NCBI GenBank assembly: GCA_026419775.2
Contig: JAOPGA020001010.1
Span: 1-64,000, forward strand
DNA from: Acrasis kona
Lineage: Eukaryota > Heterolobosea > Eutetramitea > Acrasida > Acrasidae
Reading direction: 5' to 3'
Length of the DNA stretch: 64,000 nucleotides
Shown here: piece by piece, positions 39,395 to 49,365 of the stretch
How the letters are laid out: every line of letters begins with the position of its first letter
How positions within the stretch are numbered: position 1 is the stretch's first letter
Translations under genes and position numbers: made by a program
The notes under the pieces: generated by a model
Told to the model about the DNA's origin: nothing
Databases searched by the model: none
Seen by the model: only the letters and a program-made list of their open reading frames with translations

Positions 39395-39566
39395 ACATAA
39401 TCTCAAAGAAAAGACTGTAATTACATATGCAACGCTCAGCATGACTGGCACAGTTTATTGTATAACAAATTTAGTGCCAACTTTCTCTTTCAATGTTCGG
39501 CCGTATAATTTCGTGCATAACTCGGTGCTAGTTAAAGCTAGCTTCGCTAGCTGCCTGCTGCGCAGG
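39395..39566 (-). repeat. Dispersed retroelement-like repeat, second copy
   Basis: Matches 9140-9305 over its whole length (shared TTACATAATCTCAAAG, AGACTGTAATTACATA and TGACTGGCACAG, and TTCTCTTTCA, GTTCGGCC). It ends in the perfect hairpin AGCTAGCTTCGCTAGCT followed by CCTGCTGCGCAGG. The AAAT tail seen in the other copy is missing. Confidence 0.7.
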
Positions 39567-39867
39567 TGGACCATCCAAATAGTAATTGCAGTCTTGACCT
39601 AGGGTGGTGTGGGTGGGAAGTAAGTTCTGTACAGCGACAGAGAGCTCTTCTTGAGATGGCAGGACTTGAGACATAGTAATATGTGTGAATGTGTTTTTTC
39701 GAACAAGAAACAAATACGTTCACACAACTCAATAAATACCCTCCACATTTTGGCGGCAGACCAATATCCACTGTCAATCTATATAAGGATTAAATTACAT
39801 TACAATCCTTTCTATATCGATTATGTAACTATGATTAGTCCTTCGGAAATCAATTATAGAAGTTTGG

Positions 39868-40503
39868 GTGAAATCCGCCTACAAAGTCTCCTGTAACGAC
39901 TTGACATCTAACCCAAGAGCCCTAAGACTATCTTCTCTATTCCAATCCTTTGGATTTACGCAATCATACCAACCTTCCCCAACTCACAAAAGCGGAAGTC
40001 GCCTCGACTACCATTCACTGCAAGAAAATCTTCACGGACCACCTCCTACTCGAATTTAGTTTCTCTACCATACAACCATCAAGAGATAACAATTATCCTA
40101 CTTACAGTTACACGGATGAAGATTTCCTCAAACCATCGCAAACACTGAAAAATCCATTTCCACAGAAAACCCCACGTTATCCGAGTTAATTAAAGCATAT
40201 GATACTTACTGCAAACAAACCCTAACAAAAGGACCAAAAATGAAAAGTAATAGACACCAAGCCTTCATGAGCAAAGAAATCACCCGCCTTTGCGATAGAA
40301 TGGATGAATTAGAATCCGCTATCAAAAACCTTCTTGACAAAAACTCGAAAACACGTAGACTAGCCTACAGCCTAATTAAAGAAGAATGCATTCGCAACAA
40401 CATTACTTTCACCCCAAACCTATACCACTCTTATTCAATCTACAATGCCGCCAACCTATATGCCTTTAAAAATTGTATTTATAGCATACAAAAGTACAAC
40501 TAG
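39868..40503 (+). pseudogene. LINE (non-LTR retrotransposon) endonuclease-region relic
   Basis: The first frame (39868 on) reads LFQSFGFTQSYQPSPTHKSG then SRLDY, the PTH-SG-LDY signature of APE-type LINE endonucleases. A shift near 40010 leads to KKIFTDHLLLEFSF, corresponding to the SDH-L block. A second shift near 40145 leads to a 110-residue open frame (LSELIKAYDTYCK...) resembling the linker before the RT. No RT follows, so the copy is internally deleted or truncated. Confidence 0.7.
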
Positions 40504-41384
40504 ACAGAAAGAAGAATCTTATTTTTAAAATGTTGAATCAATTCACAAATCTATTGCACAATTCACCATCAAAAAGATCTCCTTAAGTATTCCAAAAAAT
40601 AAAAGATAAGAATCCCATTTTTACATATTCACTGACACATCCAGACAAACAGCAATCATTCAATCTGCAATCTAAACAATTGGTATTCTTCTTCCAATCC
40701 TATATAACCTACAATACTATTTACTATCTTAGAATAAATTCAATTCAATTCAATTCTATTTTTTCTTTGCTTGATAAAACAAACTCACCAAAGTACACTA
40801 CTTCCACTCCTATCATTTCACGTATTGATGTGATGTGGGTTAAAAATTAAAATCATTCATCAGATGGTGGGTATCTACCAATACTTTCATATATTCAATA
40901 GTTCGATCTTTCTGATTACGTACGTCTTTCAAACCTCACATGAGTCATTGTAGAATGGGAAAAGTGACAGAATAATAATTAAAGATGTCAAGAGTGTATT
41001 TGGTTGTGACGCATCATAACAATGACATTGTATTCCGTAAGATTGTAAAAGGGGATCAAGTACTCTTGTTCATCATCGGTATATCATACACTATTCTTTT
41101 TGCTCTCTTCCAGTCGTGGTTGGCATTTTAGAATGGTTGTATATTATTACTATGTATAACAATTAAATAACTTCATTGTTTTACGTTGCAAGTAAAGTCA
41201 ATGGTTAATATTATTTTCTTTGCATGGTGATATTGTGCGGACGATCAGATCATTTTTGGAAATAAAGGACTCAAAGGACTCCTACATTATTAAAAGATTC
41301 TACTATTTTATTTACACATAATCGGACATCCCCTTTAGGATTAGTTGATGAAGATCGTGGCAGAGGATGCATTCCTCCCTTTAG
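40504..41384. other. Intergenic with (ATTCA)n tract, possible LINE 3' tail
   Basis: A short tandem tract AATTCAATTCAATTCAATTC lies at 40737-40756, 235 bp after the LINE relic, and may be its 3' simple-repeat tail. No gene is seen in the remaining 600 bp. Confidence 0.45.
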
Positions 41385-41744
41385 TCAAGCACTATGTTTA
41401 TATTCTTGAAGAGACTTGTTAAGCCAATCTATATTGCATTCTACGTATGTTGAGCTCTTCACCCCCTCTTCGTTTAAGATGTATGATATATCACCCTTGC
41501 TCGTGGTCTTTTGTAGTTTTTTGTGTTTGTTGTGTGACCATTTACCAATGCTAAGCTCATAGTATCTTCTCTTTAATGTTGATAAGGAAATATTGAGTAC
41601 TTTGCATGCTTCATTTTGCGGTAAATGCAAGCATTTTATTATTTGCTCGGCAGGGATTTGGATTCTTCTAGGTTTAATGTGGCTTTGCTTTGATGCAAAA
41701 TCCATGTTTACGAAGACTAGATTTTTCTGTGTGATGGTGCTCAT
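41385..41744 (-). CDS. RWP-RK-type DNA-binding protein
   Basis: 119 aa from the ATG at 41744. Residues about 28-75 read IPAEQIIKCLHLPQNEACKV, LNISLSTLKRRYYELSIGKW and SHNK, which fits the RWP-RK domain: helix with HLP--EA, recognition helix L-R--L, then G-KRWP-RK (here GKWSHNK, so the eponymous motif is degenerate). RWP-RK factors regulate nitrogen response and gamete/cell-type identity in plants, algae and some amoebae. The protein is almost only the domain plus a short tail. Nuclear transcription factor by inference. Confidence 0.8.
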   Translation of the reverse strand: MSTITQKNLVFVNMDFASKQSHIKPRRIQIPAEQIIKCLHLPQNEACKVLNISLSTLKRRYYELSIGKWSHNKHKKLQKTTSKGDISYILNEEGVKSSTYVECNIDWLNKSLQEYKHSA

Positions 41745-42144
41745 GCTTTGTCCAATGGATTATTTATAAAAAGGAAATCATGGGTTTTCTTCTGAAAATA
41801 GAAGACATTAGCAAGTTGTAATGAATAAAGATCAATATAATTATCGTCATGCTTTACAACATTGAATAACAAATGACTGAACACAAAGGGGCTATTAAAT
41901 TTGTAACAAATAATTCATTCAGCGTTTATGTGTAATTACAACTATTGTTTTACATATCAAATCAATACGACAAGACTGTTTTCTGGATGTTATAGGTTTT
42001 AGCTTATTACAACAAAATTACCCTGGGGTGATAAGGAGATAGCATCTCCGACGTTATCTTTTCCTTTTTGATACTGTTTCATTGGTATGTTCGGCTGTTG
42101 TGGAAATTGTAAACATATATCAACTATTAGGCCTTTGCAAACGC
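41745..42144. other. Divergent intergenic region
   Basis: 400 bp between the starts of the RWP-RK gene (minus) and the glycosyltransferase-like gene (plus). It should hold both promoters. No element can be singled out. The downstream frame is open back to 42082 without an ATG. Confidence 0.5.
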
Positions 42145-42996
42145 ATGCAATCGACTGCTCGTTATAAGATGTCTCAATCACTCAGCACAATATCTAGGAC
42201 GAATATGATAAGATTGATCCTCGTGTGCACTTTTTTGGTTACCACCGCTTACCTCTTTCTCAAAAATAATAAGGAAAGGAGGGTAATATCGTTTGGATTA
42301 TATGGAACTAACCCAAAATACACAGTTGGAGCCGTGCGAAACGTCCAGATAGCAAAATACATTTATCCAGATTGGGTTTGTAGATTCTACGTAGATTTAA
42401 CTGTACCTCCAGAAATTATAGATGCCCTCAAAAAAGAGGGTGCTCAAATAATTGTTGTTGAAAGCGACATTAAAGGGAAAATTGCTGGCATGTTTTGGCG
42501 ATTTTTGGTGGCTGACGATCGTTCTGTGGACAGATATATTGTTAGGGATACTGATTCAAGGTTGAGCCTTAGAGAATCAACCGCAGTAAATGAATGGATA
42601 AAAAGTGGAGAGAATTTTCACATTATGAAGGACCATCCCTATCACGGAAGCCATAAAATACTCGGTGGATTGTGGGGAGGGACAAAAAATGGCATAGGTG
42701 CCAGTTTAGCAAAGTTCACGAATGAATGGAAAAATCGCGACACGTACTTGGACGACATGGAGTTACTCCAGAATAAAGTATGGCCTCTCATCGAACACAG
42801 TCACATATCTCATGATAGTTATTTTTGCGAGAGCGACCCTAGAGCAAGACCATTCCCACTAAAAAGAATGGGCGACGAGCATGTGGGTCAAGTTTTTGAC
42901 GAATTTGACAAACCAAGAGAATCTGATTGTAAGCCTTTGCGAGAAACAGCTTCGCCTATGCGCTGTAGAGCAAGACCAGATTGGGAGCGAGGATAA
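42145..42996 (+). CDS. Type II membrane glycosyltransferase-like protein
   Basis: 283 aa from the ATG at 42145 (42169 is an alternative). A signal anchor (MIRLILVCTFLVTTAYLFL) lies at about 21-39. The lumenal domain has ISFGLYGTNPKYTVGAVRN, MFWRFLVADD, RYIVRDTDSRLSLRE (a DxD-like D-T-D), FHIMKDHPYHGS, LGGLWGGTKNG, SHDSYFCES and DEHVGQVFDEFD. I recognise this as a conserved but uncharacterised glycosyltransferase-like family of algae, protists, bacteria and large DNA viruses. Golgi localisation is inferred from the anchor. Exact sugar unknown. Confidence 0.78.
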   Translation: MQSTARYKMSQSLSTISRTNMIRLILVCTFLVTTAYLFLKNNKERRVISFGLYGTNPKYTVGAVRNVQIAKYIYPDWVCRFYVDLTVPPEIIDALKKEGAQIIVVESDIKGKIAGMFWRFLVADDRSVDRYIVRDTDSRLSLRESTAVNEWIKSGENFHIMKDHPYHGSHKILGGLWGGTKNGIGASLAKFTNEWKNRDTYLDDMELLQNKVWPLIEHSHISHDSYFCESDPRARPFPLKRMGDEHVGQVFDEFDKPRESDCKPLRETASPMRCRARPDWERG

Positions 42997-43370
42997 CAAC
43001 ACGACACAAACATTTTGGTCATAATAAACACGATTGTAATTTTCATAAATGTACATCTTTTATTGACAAAGTCTGTTACACTCGATAGACACTTCTAGAT
43101 CTATAAAAATGTCTGCATGCTTGGGTGTCAAATATCATGTTGTGATTAACATCACATTAAACAGAGTTTTGTGAAAACTACTCCACAGGATATTCAATGT
43201 CGAAGGCTTTACTAGTAATAACAAAATTTTTTATTAAAAGTTACTGCTCATATAAGAAAGACCAATCATGACGAAACTCTACTCGTCCTAATTGCAAAAC
43301 AAAGTCTATTTTTAGACTTCAGCTAAATTCGTCTCAAAGATCAGCAGCTCTTAATGTTGTTTTCGAGAAT
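42997..43370. other. Intergenic (convergent 3' ends)
   Basis: Between two stop codons on opposite strands. AT-rich with no ORF or RNA recognised. Confidence 0.5.
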
Positions 43371-43862
43371 TTACCAATAGAGTTTGTGGAACCGTATCTT
43401 TGCATCTTTATCTTGCTCCTTCATTTGTGTAGGATGACTACCACTCTCAAATGCTTGATACTCGTTGTTAATGAACCGAATGTCTTCTGTGAAGTCGAAT
43501 TTCGATAAAGATTCGGGCTCATATAGTGAGGGCTCTTCAAACCTTACTTTATATATTTGAGTGTGATGCAATGCCCTCTTTTCCTTCTTTAGTGTACAAT
43601 GTCTTTTTTTCGTAACGCGGTGCTGCACGTCGTTGTCTGCAACAATGAATTTTGATACAACATTTCGCTTCCTCTCCGATATTTCCCTTCGTATACCTTC
43701 TTCAAGCAATTCTTCCATTGTTTCCTCTCTAATAGTAAACTGTCCGAAGTATGCTTGTTGTTGATGCGCTTGCCGTTGGCATATTGATTGTTGCTGGTCC
43801 TGCTCGATGGGAATCCATGTATGGTTTCTCCAAGACCCACTATTGTTGTATGGTTGTATCAT
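43371..43862 (-). CDS. Hypothetical 163-aa charged protein
   Basis: Intact ORF, ATG at 43862. The N-terminal 40 residues are Gln/His-rich. The middle is strongly basic with TMEELLEEGIRREISERKRN and KKRHCTLKKEKRA. The end is acidic/mixed (ESLSKFDFTEDIRFI). No domain is recognised. Composition and length favour a real gene, and the many charged residues suit a nuclear or cytoskeletal protein, but I do not assign a function. Confidence 0.5.
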   Translation of the reverse strand: MIQPYNNSGSWRNHTWIPIEQDQQQSICQRQAHQQQAYFGQFTIREETMEELLEEGIRREISERKRNVVSKFIVADNDVQHRVTKKRHCTLKKEKRALHHTQIYKVRFEEPSLYEPESLSKFDFTEDIRFINNEYQAFESGSHPTQMKEQDKDAKIRFHKLYW

Positions 43863-44118
43863 TTGAACTGTTTTCCTGGTGTTTATTACTCATGTTCTGT
43901 CGGAGGCTTTATCAGATTTTGGATCTAAATATAATGAACCAAATTTAGTTCGTTTTTTATTAATGACCTTTCATAAATATACCATTAATATATATAAACT
44001 ATAATAAACTGATCTTTTGAATAGATAGGATAAAAATAAAGTGCGAGATAATATAGATTGAGTATTATTAAAACTTTATTTATTGAACAGCGTTATAGAT
44101 GCCTAGTTCTATGTTACA

Positions 44119-45000
44119 TTAATCATACTTGTTTGTGACTCCATGAGTCCAGTGCTCGTGACCACTTAAGAATAGCGGAACAGACTTCAAATAGGTCCTA
44201 GCGTCTGTACTACAGTCTGTCGATTCTAAAAGTGTGTCGCTCTCCTCCAAAACTTGATTGTACATTGTGTTTGTAAGATTTTGCACAATGTCTTTGGCCT
44301 CTTTTGGCGATTTCCCACAATGTTCCACCAAAACTTTGACACCACTCAAACCAGGTTCATTCTCCCTGACCTCTCTGTCATAACTGATAAGATCGTTAAA
44401 GAGGCGGGCTTGTCCTGCGGCAATTCTGTCAATTCTCTTTACTTGTAAGTCCTGCTCCGGGTTGTATTGAATGTTTAGTCCATATCTTAGGAGTGCAGCG
44501 CAATATGGATAACCATCTATGCTTCTGACTTCAATGTATCTTTCAATTGTTGTAATGTCATTTTTAGGAACTTTTCCAGCTTCAATTAGTTTGTGGATCC
44601 CCAATATAATGTCGTTCACAAACCACATTCCATTGTCTCTGACTGGCTGTATTACTTCAGACACAAACCTATCTACTTCGTTCTCAGGTTTAATTGTACC
44701 ATCCATCACGTGGGTGAGTCTAACAACATACTCCACCATGGCTTTACCTTCTAGAGCATCAATTACGTCATCAAGCTGGAATAACAAGGTTACAAGGTTC
44801 ACTATGTGGGGGAACCTCTCTACCAATACGTGTGGATAGGCAGCACATGCGAACTTGTAGAACTTGAAAACATCAAAATTCTTTTTGTGCTCATCTGATG
44901 GGAACGGCCATTTGTTCATGAACAACCGTCTACACTCGTTACTTGCCTTCTCGGCGTCGGGGTGGAATATTATACTGTGTCCCATGCTGTTAGTTGTCAT
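44119..45000 (-). CDS. Class I terpene synthase
   Basis: 293 aa from the ATG at 45000. The frame is open further but without ATG. The metal-binding aspartate motif is FQLDDVID (D77, D78, D81). The second motif FNDLISYDRE (N202, S206, E210) fits the NSE consensus exactly. Both bind the Mg2+ cluster that ionises prenyl diphosphate. There is an upstream RERFPH-like helix and a C-terminal segment HEHWTHGVTNKYD. Length is somewhat short of plant enzymes and fits microbial-type synthases known from amoebae. The substrate (GPP or FPP) and product cannot be told. Cytosolic. Confidence 0.9.
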   Translation of the reverse strand: MTTNSMGHSIIFHPDAEKASNECRRLFMNKWPFPSDEHKKNFDVFKFYKFACAAYPHVLVERFPHIVNLVTLLFQLDDVIDALEGKAMVEYVVRLTHVMDGTIKPENEVDRFVSEVIQPVRDNGMWFVNDIILGIHKLIEAGKVPKNDITTIERYIEVRSIDGYPYCAALLRYGLNIQYNPEQDLQVKRIDRIAAGQARLFNDLISYDREVRENEPGLSGVKVLVEHCGKSPKEAKDIVQNLTNTMYNQVLEESDTLLESTDCSTDARTYLKSVPLFLSGHEHWTHGVTNKYD

Positions 45001-46040
45001 GTTTTTTTGTGATTTGTGATGGAAATTTTCCAACGTTATAATGTATAGATTTGTGTGTGTCAAGTAATATATGAATCGGTATTACCTATTATATATAAAA
45101 TTAGGTATTGTTAGAACTTTACGATTGAATTCTACAAATTTGTAAATTCTCAAAGTACCGAAGCTCGCTCATAATTACTCCTTTTTCCGTTGCTTATTTT
45201 CTGTGCTCTTTGCACGACATCCTAGCATTAATTATTATTAGTTAATCAGTGTTAAGATGAGTTGCTAGAGGGATAAAGGAAAATCAGTACTACAATAGCT
45301 GGGAATATAAAACAGAATGGAGATTACAATATGGTAGATGGCTATAGTTCAAACTAACTTCAAATTAATTTAATCAAATGAGACAATATCGTATCACTCT
45401 ATCTGTAACAACGTAGCAGAATTCATAACATACAAAATAAAATAAAATAGTTTATTTTGTCGAGTAAATGCCCCTGAAAGGAAAGATTAGAATAGCTATG
45501 TCTGTCAACTCCGTACCAGTTCCCGTTTCCTCTGTAAGAACTTACTTGATTTGTTTTATTCGTTATTGTTATTGGGAGTCCGTTACATTTTAGGTTCAGT
45601 AGATGTGTCAAACTTCTTTTTCAAGTTAGCGCAATACATACCGTGCGGCTCCGAGAGTATAGTTTTCTATCATATTGTTGATTAGTCTGGTAATGATGTT
45701 TGCATATTGATAGTGTCTTTTTGACGTATTTTCTAGGAGAAGTTCCTATCACTTTCTTCACTATGGCTGTGGCATTTTTCATGCGTTAGTTCATACTTTA
45801 TATCTTTGCAGACGGTGTAATTAGTAATCGTAGTGATTAGCTAACATTATGAGAAAAAGTTGATCAGTTTTTACAATTTTCTGTAGAGTTTTACAGTGAA
45901 GTTGATACTTACAAAAGTTTATTGAAGAACAGAAAGGTTGAATGATCGCAAAACATTAGCTTAGGCATAATATTCAATTCAGATGCATGATATCCAAACA
46001 CTTTGAATAAAGAATTAGTCAAGTAGAAAAATAATTTATT
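45001..46040. other. Intergenic, about 1 kb without a gene
   Basis: AT-rich sequence with only a 62-aa minus ORF at 45423-45611 that lacks features. The promoter of the terpene synthase must lie at the left end. Confidence 0.5.
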
Positions 46041-47311
46041 CTAGTATCTTGGTACTACATTACCTTCCATCTGTTGGTTAAAATGAGTGTTCTGTTTAAA
46101 GTCAAGATAAAGTGTAAATAATAGGTGCAGAGACTCTATTATATTTGTGTATACAGGTATATCTAATACTGAACATATGATCCTTATATAGGATTCTAGA
46201 TCAACATCAATTTCTGCCCCAGGTAATTCAATACTGTTCAAAACCTCTTCAAACTGCTCAGGCCACGGTTGAGATAGCACTTCAAGGTCTGGCATAGGTT
46301 TGCTGTAATGAACAGATGGAGGTGGTTTCGTTCTATGTAAGTCTCTAATGTCATCAATCCACTTCTGAATCTTTTTAGGGTTCTTCTCCGCATTTTCAAT
46401 ACTTTTTACAACTACAGGTTTCGTTTTTAGGTCACGAGACATGTAGCTCATGTTTAATTGTATTACAGCTGGGTCACTCTGTTTAGCAGCAGGTTCATCC
46501 AAAACTTTAAGACCGAGGTTATCCTCTTTGTTATCTGGTCGAGGAACTTTCAGAAAAGCGTCCAACTCTCCCACTGCTGGCATGTATTCAGGAATGAATG
46601 GTTTGAGTTTAGTATCTAGCTCCACATCTTGTGTCTTGTAGGCTAATATAAATGCAAATAGCTCCTTTACTTCCGGAGCAACCGGGAGGTTGGAAAAGTT
46701 ATTCGGGTCATAATAGAGGGTTGCTTGTCCTTCATCAGTATCAGTGTCGGTGTCGCTACGTTCGTCTCCTGATTCCTCGGATTCACCCTCTGACTGGTTG
46801 TCCTCCATACCTCTTGCTTGGAAGTTCCTTGATTGCATCAAATTATTTTGACTTGTCCCCTTTTGTGCAACAGACATAGACATCGACTTATGTTGTGGCG
46901 AATTGTCCGGACTAGGAATACTCTCGGCATCAGAATCCTCTAGTACATCCATCACCTCATCGAAAGGTCTATTATTGACCTTTTGTGCGTTGTCTTGGTT
47001 AGATGTATTCGTATAGCTTGCAGAATTGTTTCTGGAATGTGTGCTAATGGTCTGCCTGTTATTTGCAGAATTATGTCTGGAATTATTTAGTGTTGTTTGT
47101 TGAGGTTGTGTTCTTGATGGCATAGTGTCAGAATTCATGCTACTCATCACACTGTGTGGGTCTGTGTCGTCATCAGGTGCAAAGTCGTCATCGTCATTTG
47201 TTCTGTTGGCACGATCATAGTTGACATTAAATTCATCATCGTCCTCTTCACCTGAGCTGAAATTATCATCATCCTACGCAGTTAATACATTTATATGTAT
47301 TGACATACCAT
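46041..47311 (-). CDS. IFT46: Intraflagellar transport protein 46 (IFT46)
   Basis: Exons 47311-47309 (only the ATG) and 47273-46041 with a 35-nt intron, 411 aa. The product starts M-DDDNFSSGEEDDDEF and has an acidic, Asn/Ser-rich, disordered N-terminal 170 residues. The conserved C-terminal domain has YYDPNNFSNL, KELFAFI, KPFIPEYMPAVGELDAFLKV, PRPDNKEDNLGLKVLDEPAA, KQSDPAVI, RTKPPPSVHYSKPMPD, and ICSVLDIPVYTNIIESLHLL, all diagnostic of IFT46. It is a core IFT-B subunit that binds IFT52 and outer dynein arm cargo. Its presence shows that the organism builds, or recently built, cilia. Confidence 0.94.
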
Positions 47312-47508
47312 GATTAAGGTTAGTTTGGTTTACCGCCAATAATAGACGTAGTTGATTTAAAGTTTTAATTACTCTTCAAGAAAATAATCCTTATTGAAGC
47401 GCATACAAAAGGGAAAATAAAAGGTACTGCAACCATAGTATTCATTATGATTTTTGTATAAAGTTTGATCAATTATCATTATTGTAATATTCTAAAATAG
47501 ACCAGGGA

Positions 47509-48468
47509 ATGTTTTCCCGCAGATCATCAAATAAAAAATTCGACAACATGACCTCCTCATCAACCGTTTTTGCTTGTAGAGAGATTGATTTTTCTCAGAT
47601 TCAGAATGAGGATATAATATCCACTATAATGGAATTCTTATCAACTGAAGATCTCTGCAATTCATGTTCGGTTGTGAGCAAGTACTGGAATGAGCTTTCT
47701 GAAGCGAACTGGCTATGGCAGAATCTGTGCAATAAATTATGGCAGGATAAAGTTTACGTTCCCCAAAAATTTGTTCAAATGACCAAAGACGGAAGCGCCA
47801 AAAAAGCCTACTTTGAGTCTATAGCAGACTCTCAAAGACAGCATCTAACTCTGGAAGAATTATGTGATGTTACATGGTATTTCAGATTCAAATCAAGTGC
47901 AGGAGAGGCTTGGACAAACATGGATCCTTGGTGGAGCAACAAACCAGCCTCATGTGTACAATTCTTCAGAGACGGCACAATGAAGAGAGATATGATGGTT
48001 GCAAGGCCTGACGGAGAAATGCCCAAATTTACATGGAAGTTCAATGAAGGCAGCATGGGGAGGAAAGGAGTACAGGGCAGTTACATTAGAGTTAATAACT
48101 TTCCAACATACTGTGTATCTCGTGTACAAAAAAATTGGGGCTTTATAATGCAGAGCTGCTGGGCACTTTCTGCGTCGTTCCCTCTTCCATTGTTGGGCGA
48201 AGACCCAGAACTAGAGGATGAAAACCTCGAAGTCACTGTTGATAGACAGCAGACAGAAGCTTTTGCTTATAACACTGGACTTCACGCTCAATTTGACCAA
48301 TTTGGTGAAGTAAATGTTGAGGAATTGTTGCAAATGCTAATTGAGGCGAGAAACCAGAACCGTAGAGTATTTTTGCGATTTAATAACCGTGTAGATCAGG
48401 ATGATGAAGACGAAGACGATGACGCAATGGACGAGGACGAAGGGGAAGAAGCGGAATTCAATCAATGA
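47509..48468 (+). CDS. F-box protein with conserved Trp-rich C-terminal domain
   Basis: 319 aa from the ATG at 47509. An F-box is at about 28-75 (NEDIISTIMEFLSTEDLCN, CSVVSKYWNELSEANWLWQN, LCNKLW). A globular part with WYFRFKSSAGEAWTNMDPWW, CVQFFRDGTMKRD and FTWKF follows. The C-terminus is a run of Asp/Glu. F-box proteins recruit substrates to SCF ubiquitin ligases through SKP1; the target is unknown. It is divergent from IFT46 with 197 bp between start codons. Confidence 0.82.
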   Translation: MFSRRSSNKKFDNMTSSSTVFACREIDFSQIQNEDIISTIMEFLSTEDLCNSCSVVSKYWNELSEANWLWQNLCNKLWQDKVYVPQKFVQMTKDGSAKKAYFESIADSQRQHLTLEELCDVTWYFRFKSSAGEAWTNMDPWWSNKPASCVQFFRDGTMKRDMMVARPDGEMPKFTWKFNEGSMGRKGVQGSYIRVNNFPTYCVSRVQKNWGFIMQSCWALSASFPLPLLGEDPELEDENLEVTVDRQQTEAFAYNTGLHAQFDQFGEVNVEELLQMLIEARNQNRRVFLRFNNRVDQDDEDEDDDAMDEDEGEEAEFNQ

Positions 48469-48538
48469 ATGTAAATTATAAAAATAGATTGTATATTGTA
48501 ATGATGTTACTCTTTGATTTTCCAAACAACAATTCAAA

Positions 48539-49196
48539 ATGTCACAAGAGGACATCTTCCTTAAGATGGTCGATGTTAAATCGAAGGCTTGCGATCACGT
48601 ATACGAAGCATTTTCAAAGACATATGAGAAGAATCCAAGAAATAAAAAGTATCAGCCGATGGCGAACTTTTTTGTTGCCTGCTTATCACATTCTCTGGAT
48701 AGTTCTTCAACCATTTCAAAAGAGTCTCCTCCACAATCTGTTTTAAATGCAAGTAAATTCAGTACATCATATGGCTAATCTTTTAGAAAGCAATAGAGGA
48801 CACAGATAGTTACGTGTCAAAAGTGGATCCTGTTGTTATGCAGAAAGTGCAGAATTTGTACGAAAAAAATACACAACCTTTTGAAGAGATCTTATCAACA
48901 GTGAACATTATAAATGAGACCCCCACAAGAGAAATACTCCCCGAGTTATCCAACTTATCTAGATCTTCTCAACTTGATTTTTTTGAACATGATTCAAAAG
49001 ACGAATTTCAAATCAAGTACGACGAGGCGAAGGCTATATGCGAGAAACAATTAAATGTAAGTAGTACACATGGAACATCACTAAAACATAAAGGGTGGAG
49101 AACAAGACTATATAAAATTAAAACTTTGCATGGCAGCGGAGAACTGTCCAAATTCTTATAGGAGGTGTCACGACAAACCATCCAGTAATTTTATGA
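48539..49196 (+). CDS. Hypothetical 179-aa helical protein, 3 exons
   Basis: Exons 48539-48752, 48791-49056 and 49137-49196, introns 38 and 80 nt. The first join keeps the frame (A|CA). The second has a perfect gtaagt donor and a GGCAG acceptor and gives a terminal RRTVQILIGGVTTNH. If it is not spliced, the frame ends at 49161 instead. The protein is helical, with DIFLKMVDVKSKACDHVYEA and an internal QKVQNLYEKNTQPFEEIL, and has no recognised domain. The pattern of short amphipathic helices would suit a small complex subunit (e.g. kinetochore), but this is speculation. Confidence 0.6.
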
Positions 49197-49365
49197 CCTG
49201 TCTAGGAACAGATCGCAAGTATCGGTAAATCAATTTTCATTTTGAAGAACAGATTACTGAACATTTAGTTTATATGAAGAAAGATTGAAGCTGTACAAGT
49301 CTGGATAATAAATAAATAAATCTTATTAAAACAAACATTTATTTTCAACATATTTAAACAGTTAT

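Noticed and set aside
45423-45611. 62-aa minus ORF
   Set aside because: No start context or family, and composition is typical of chance ORFs.
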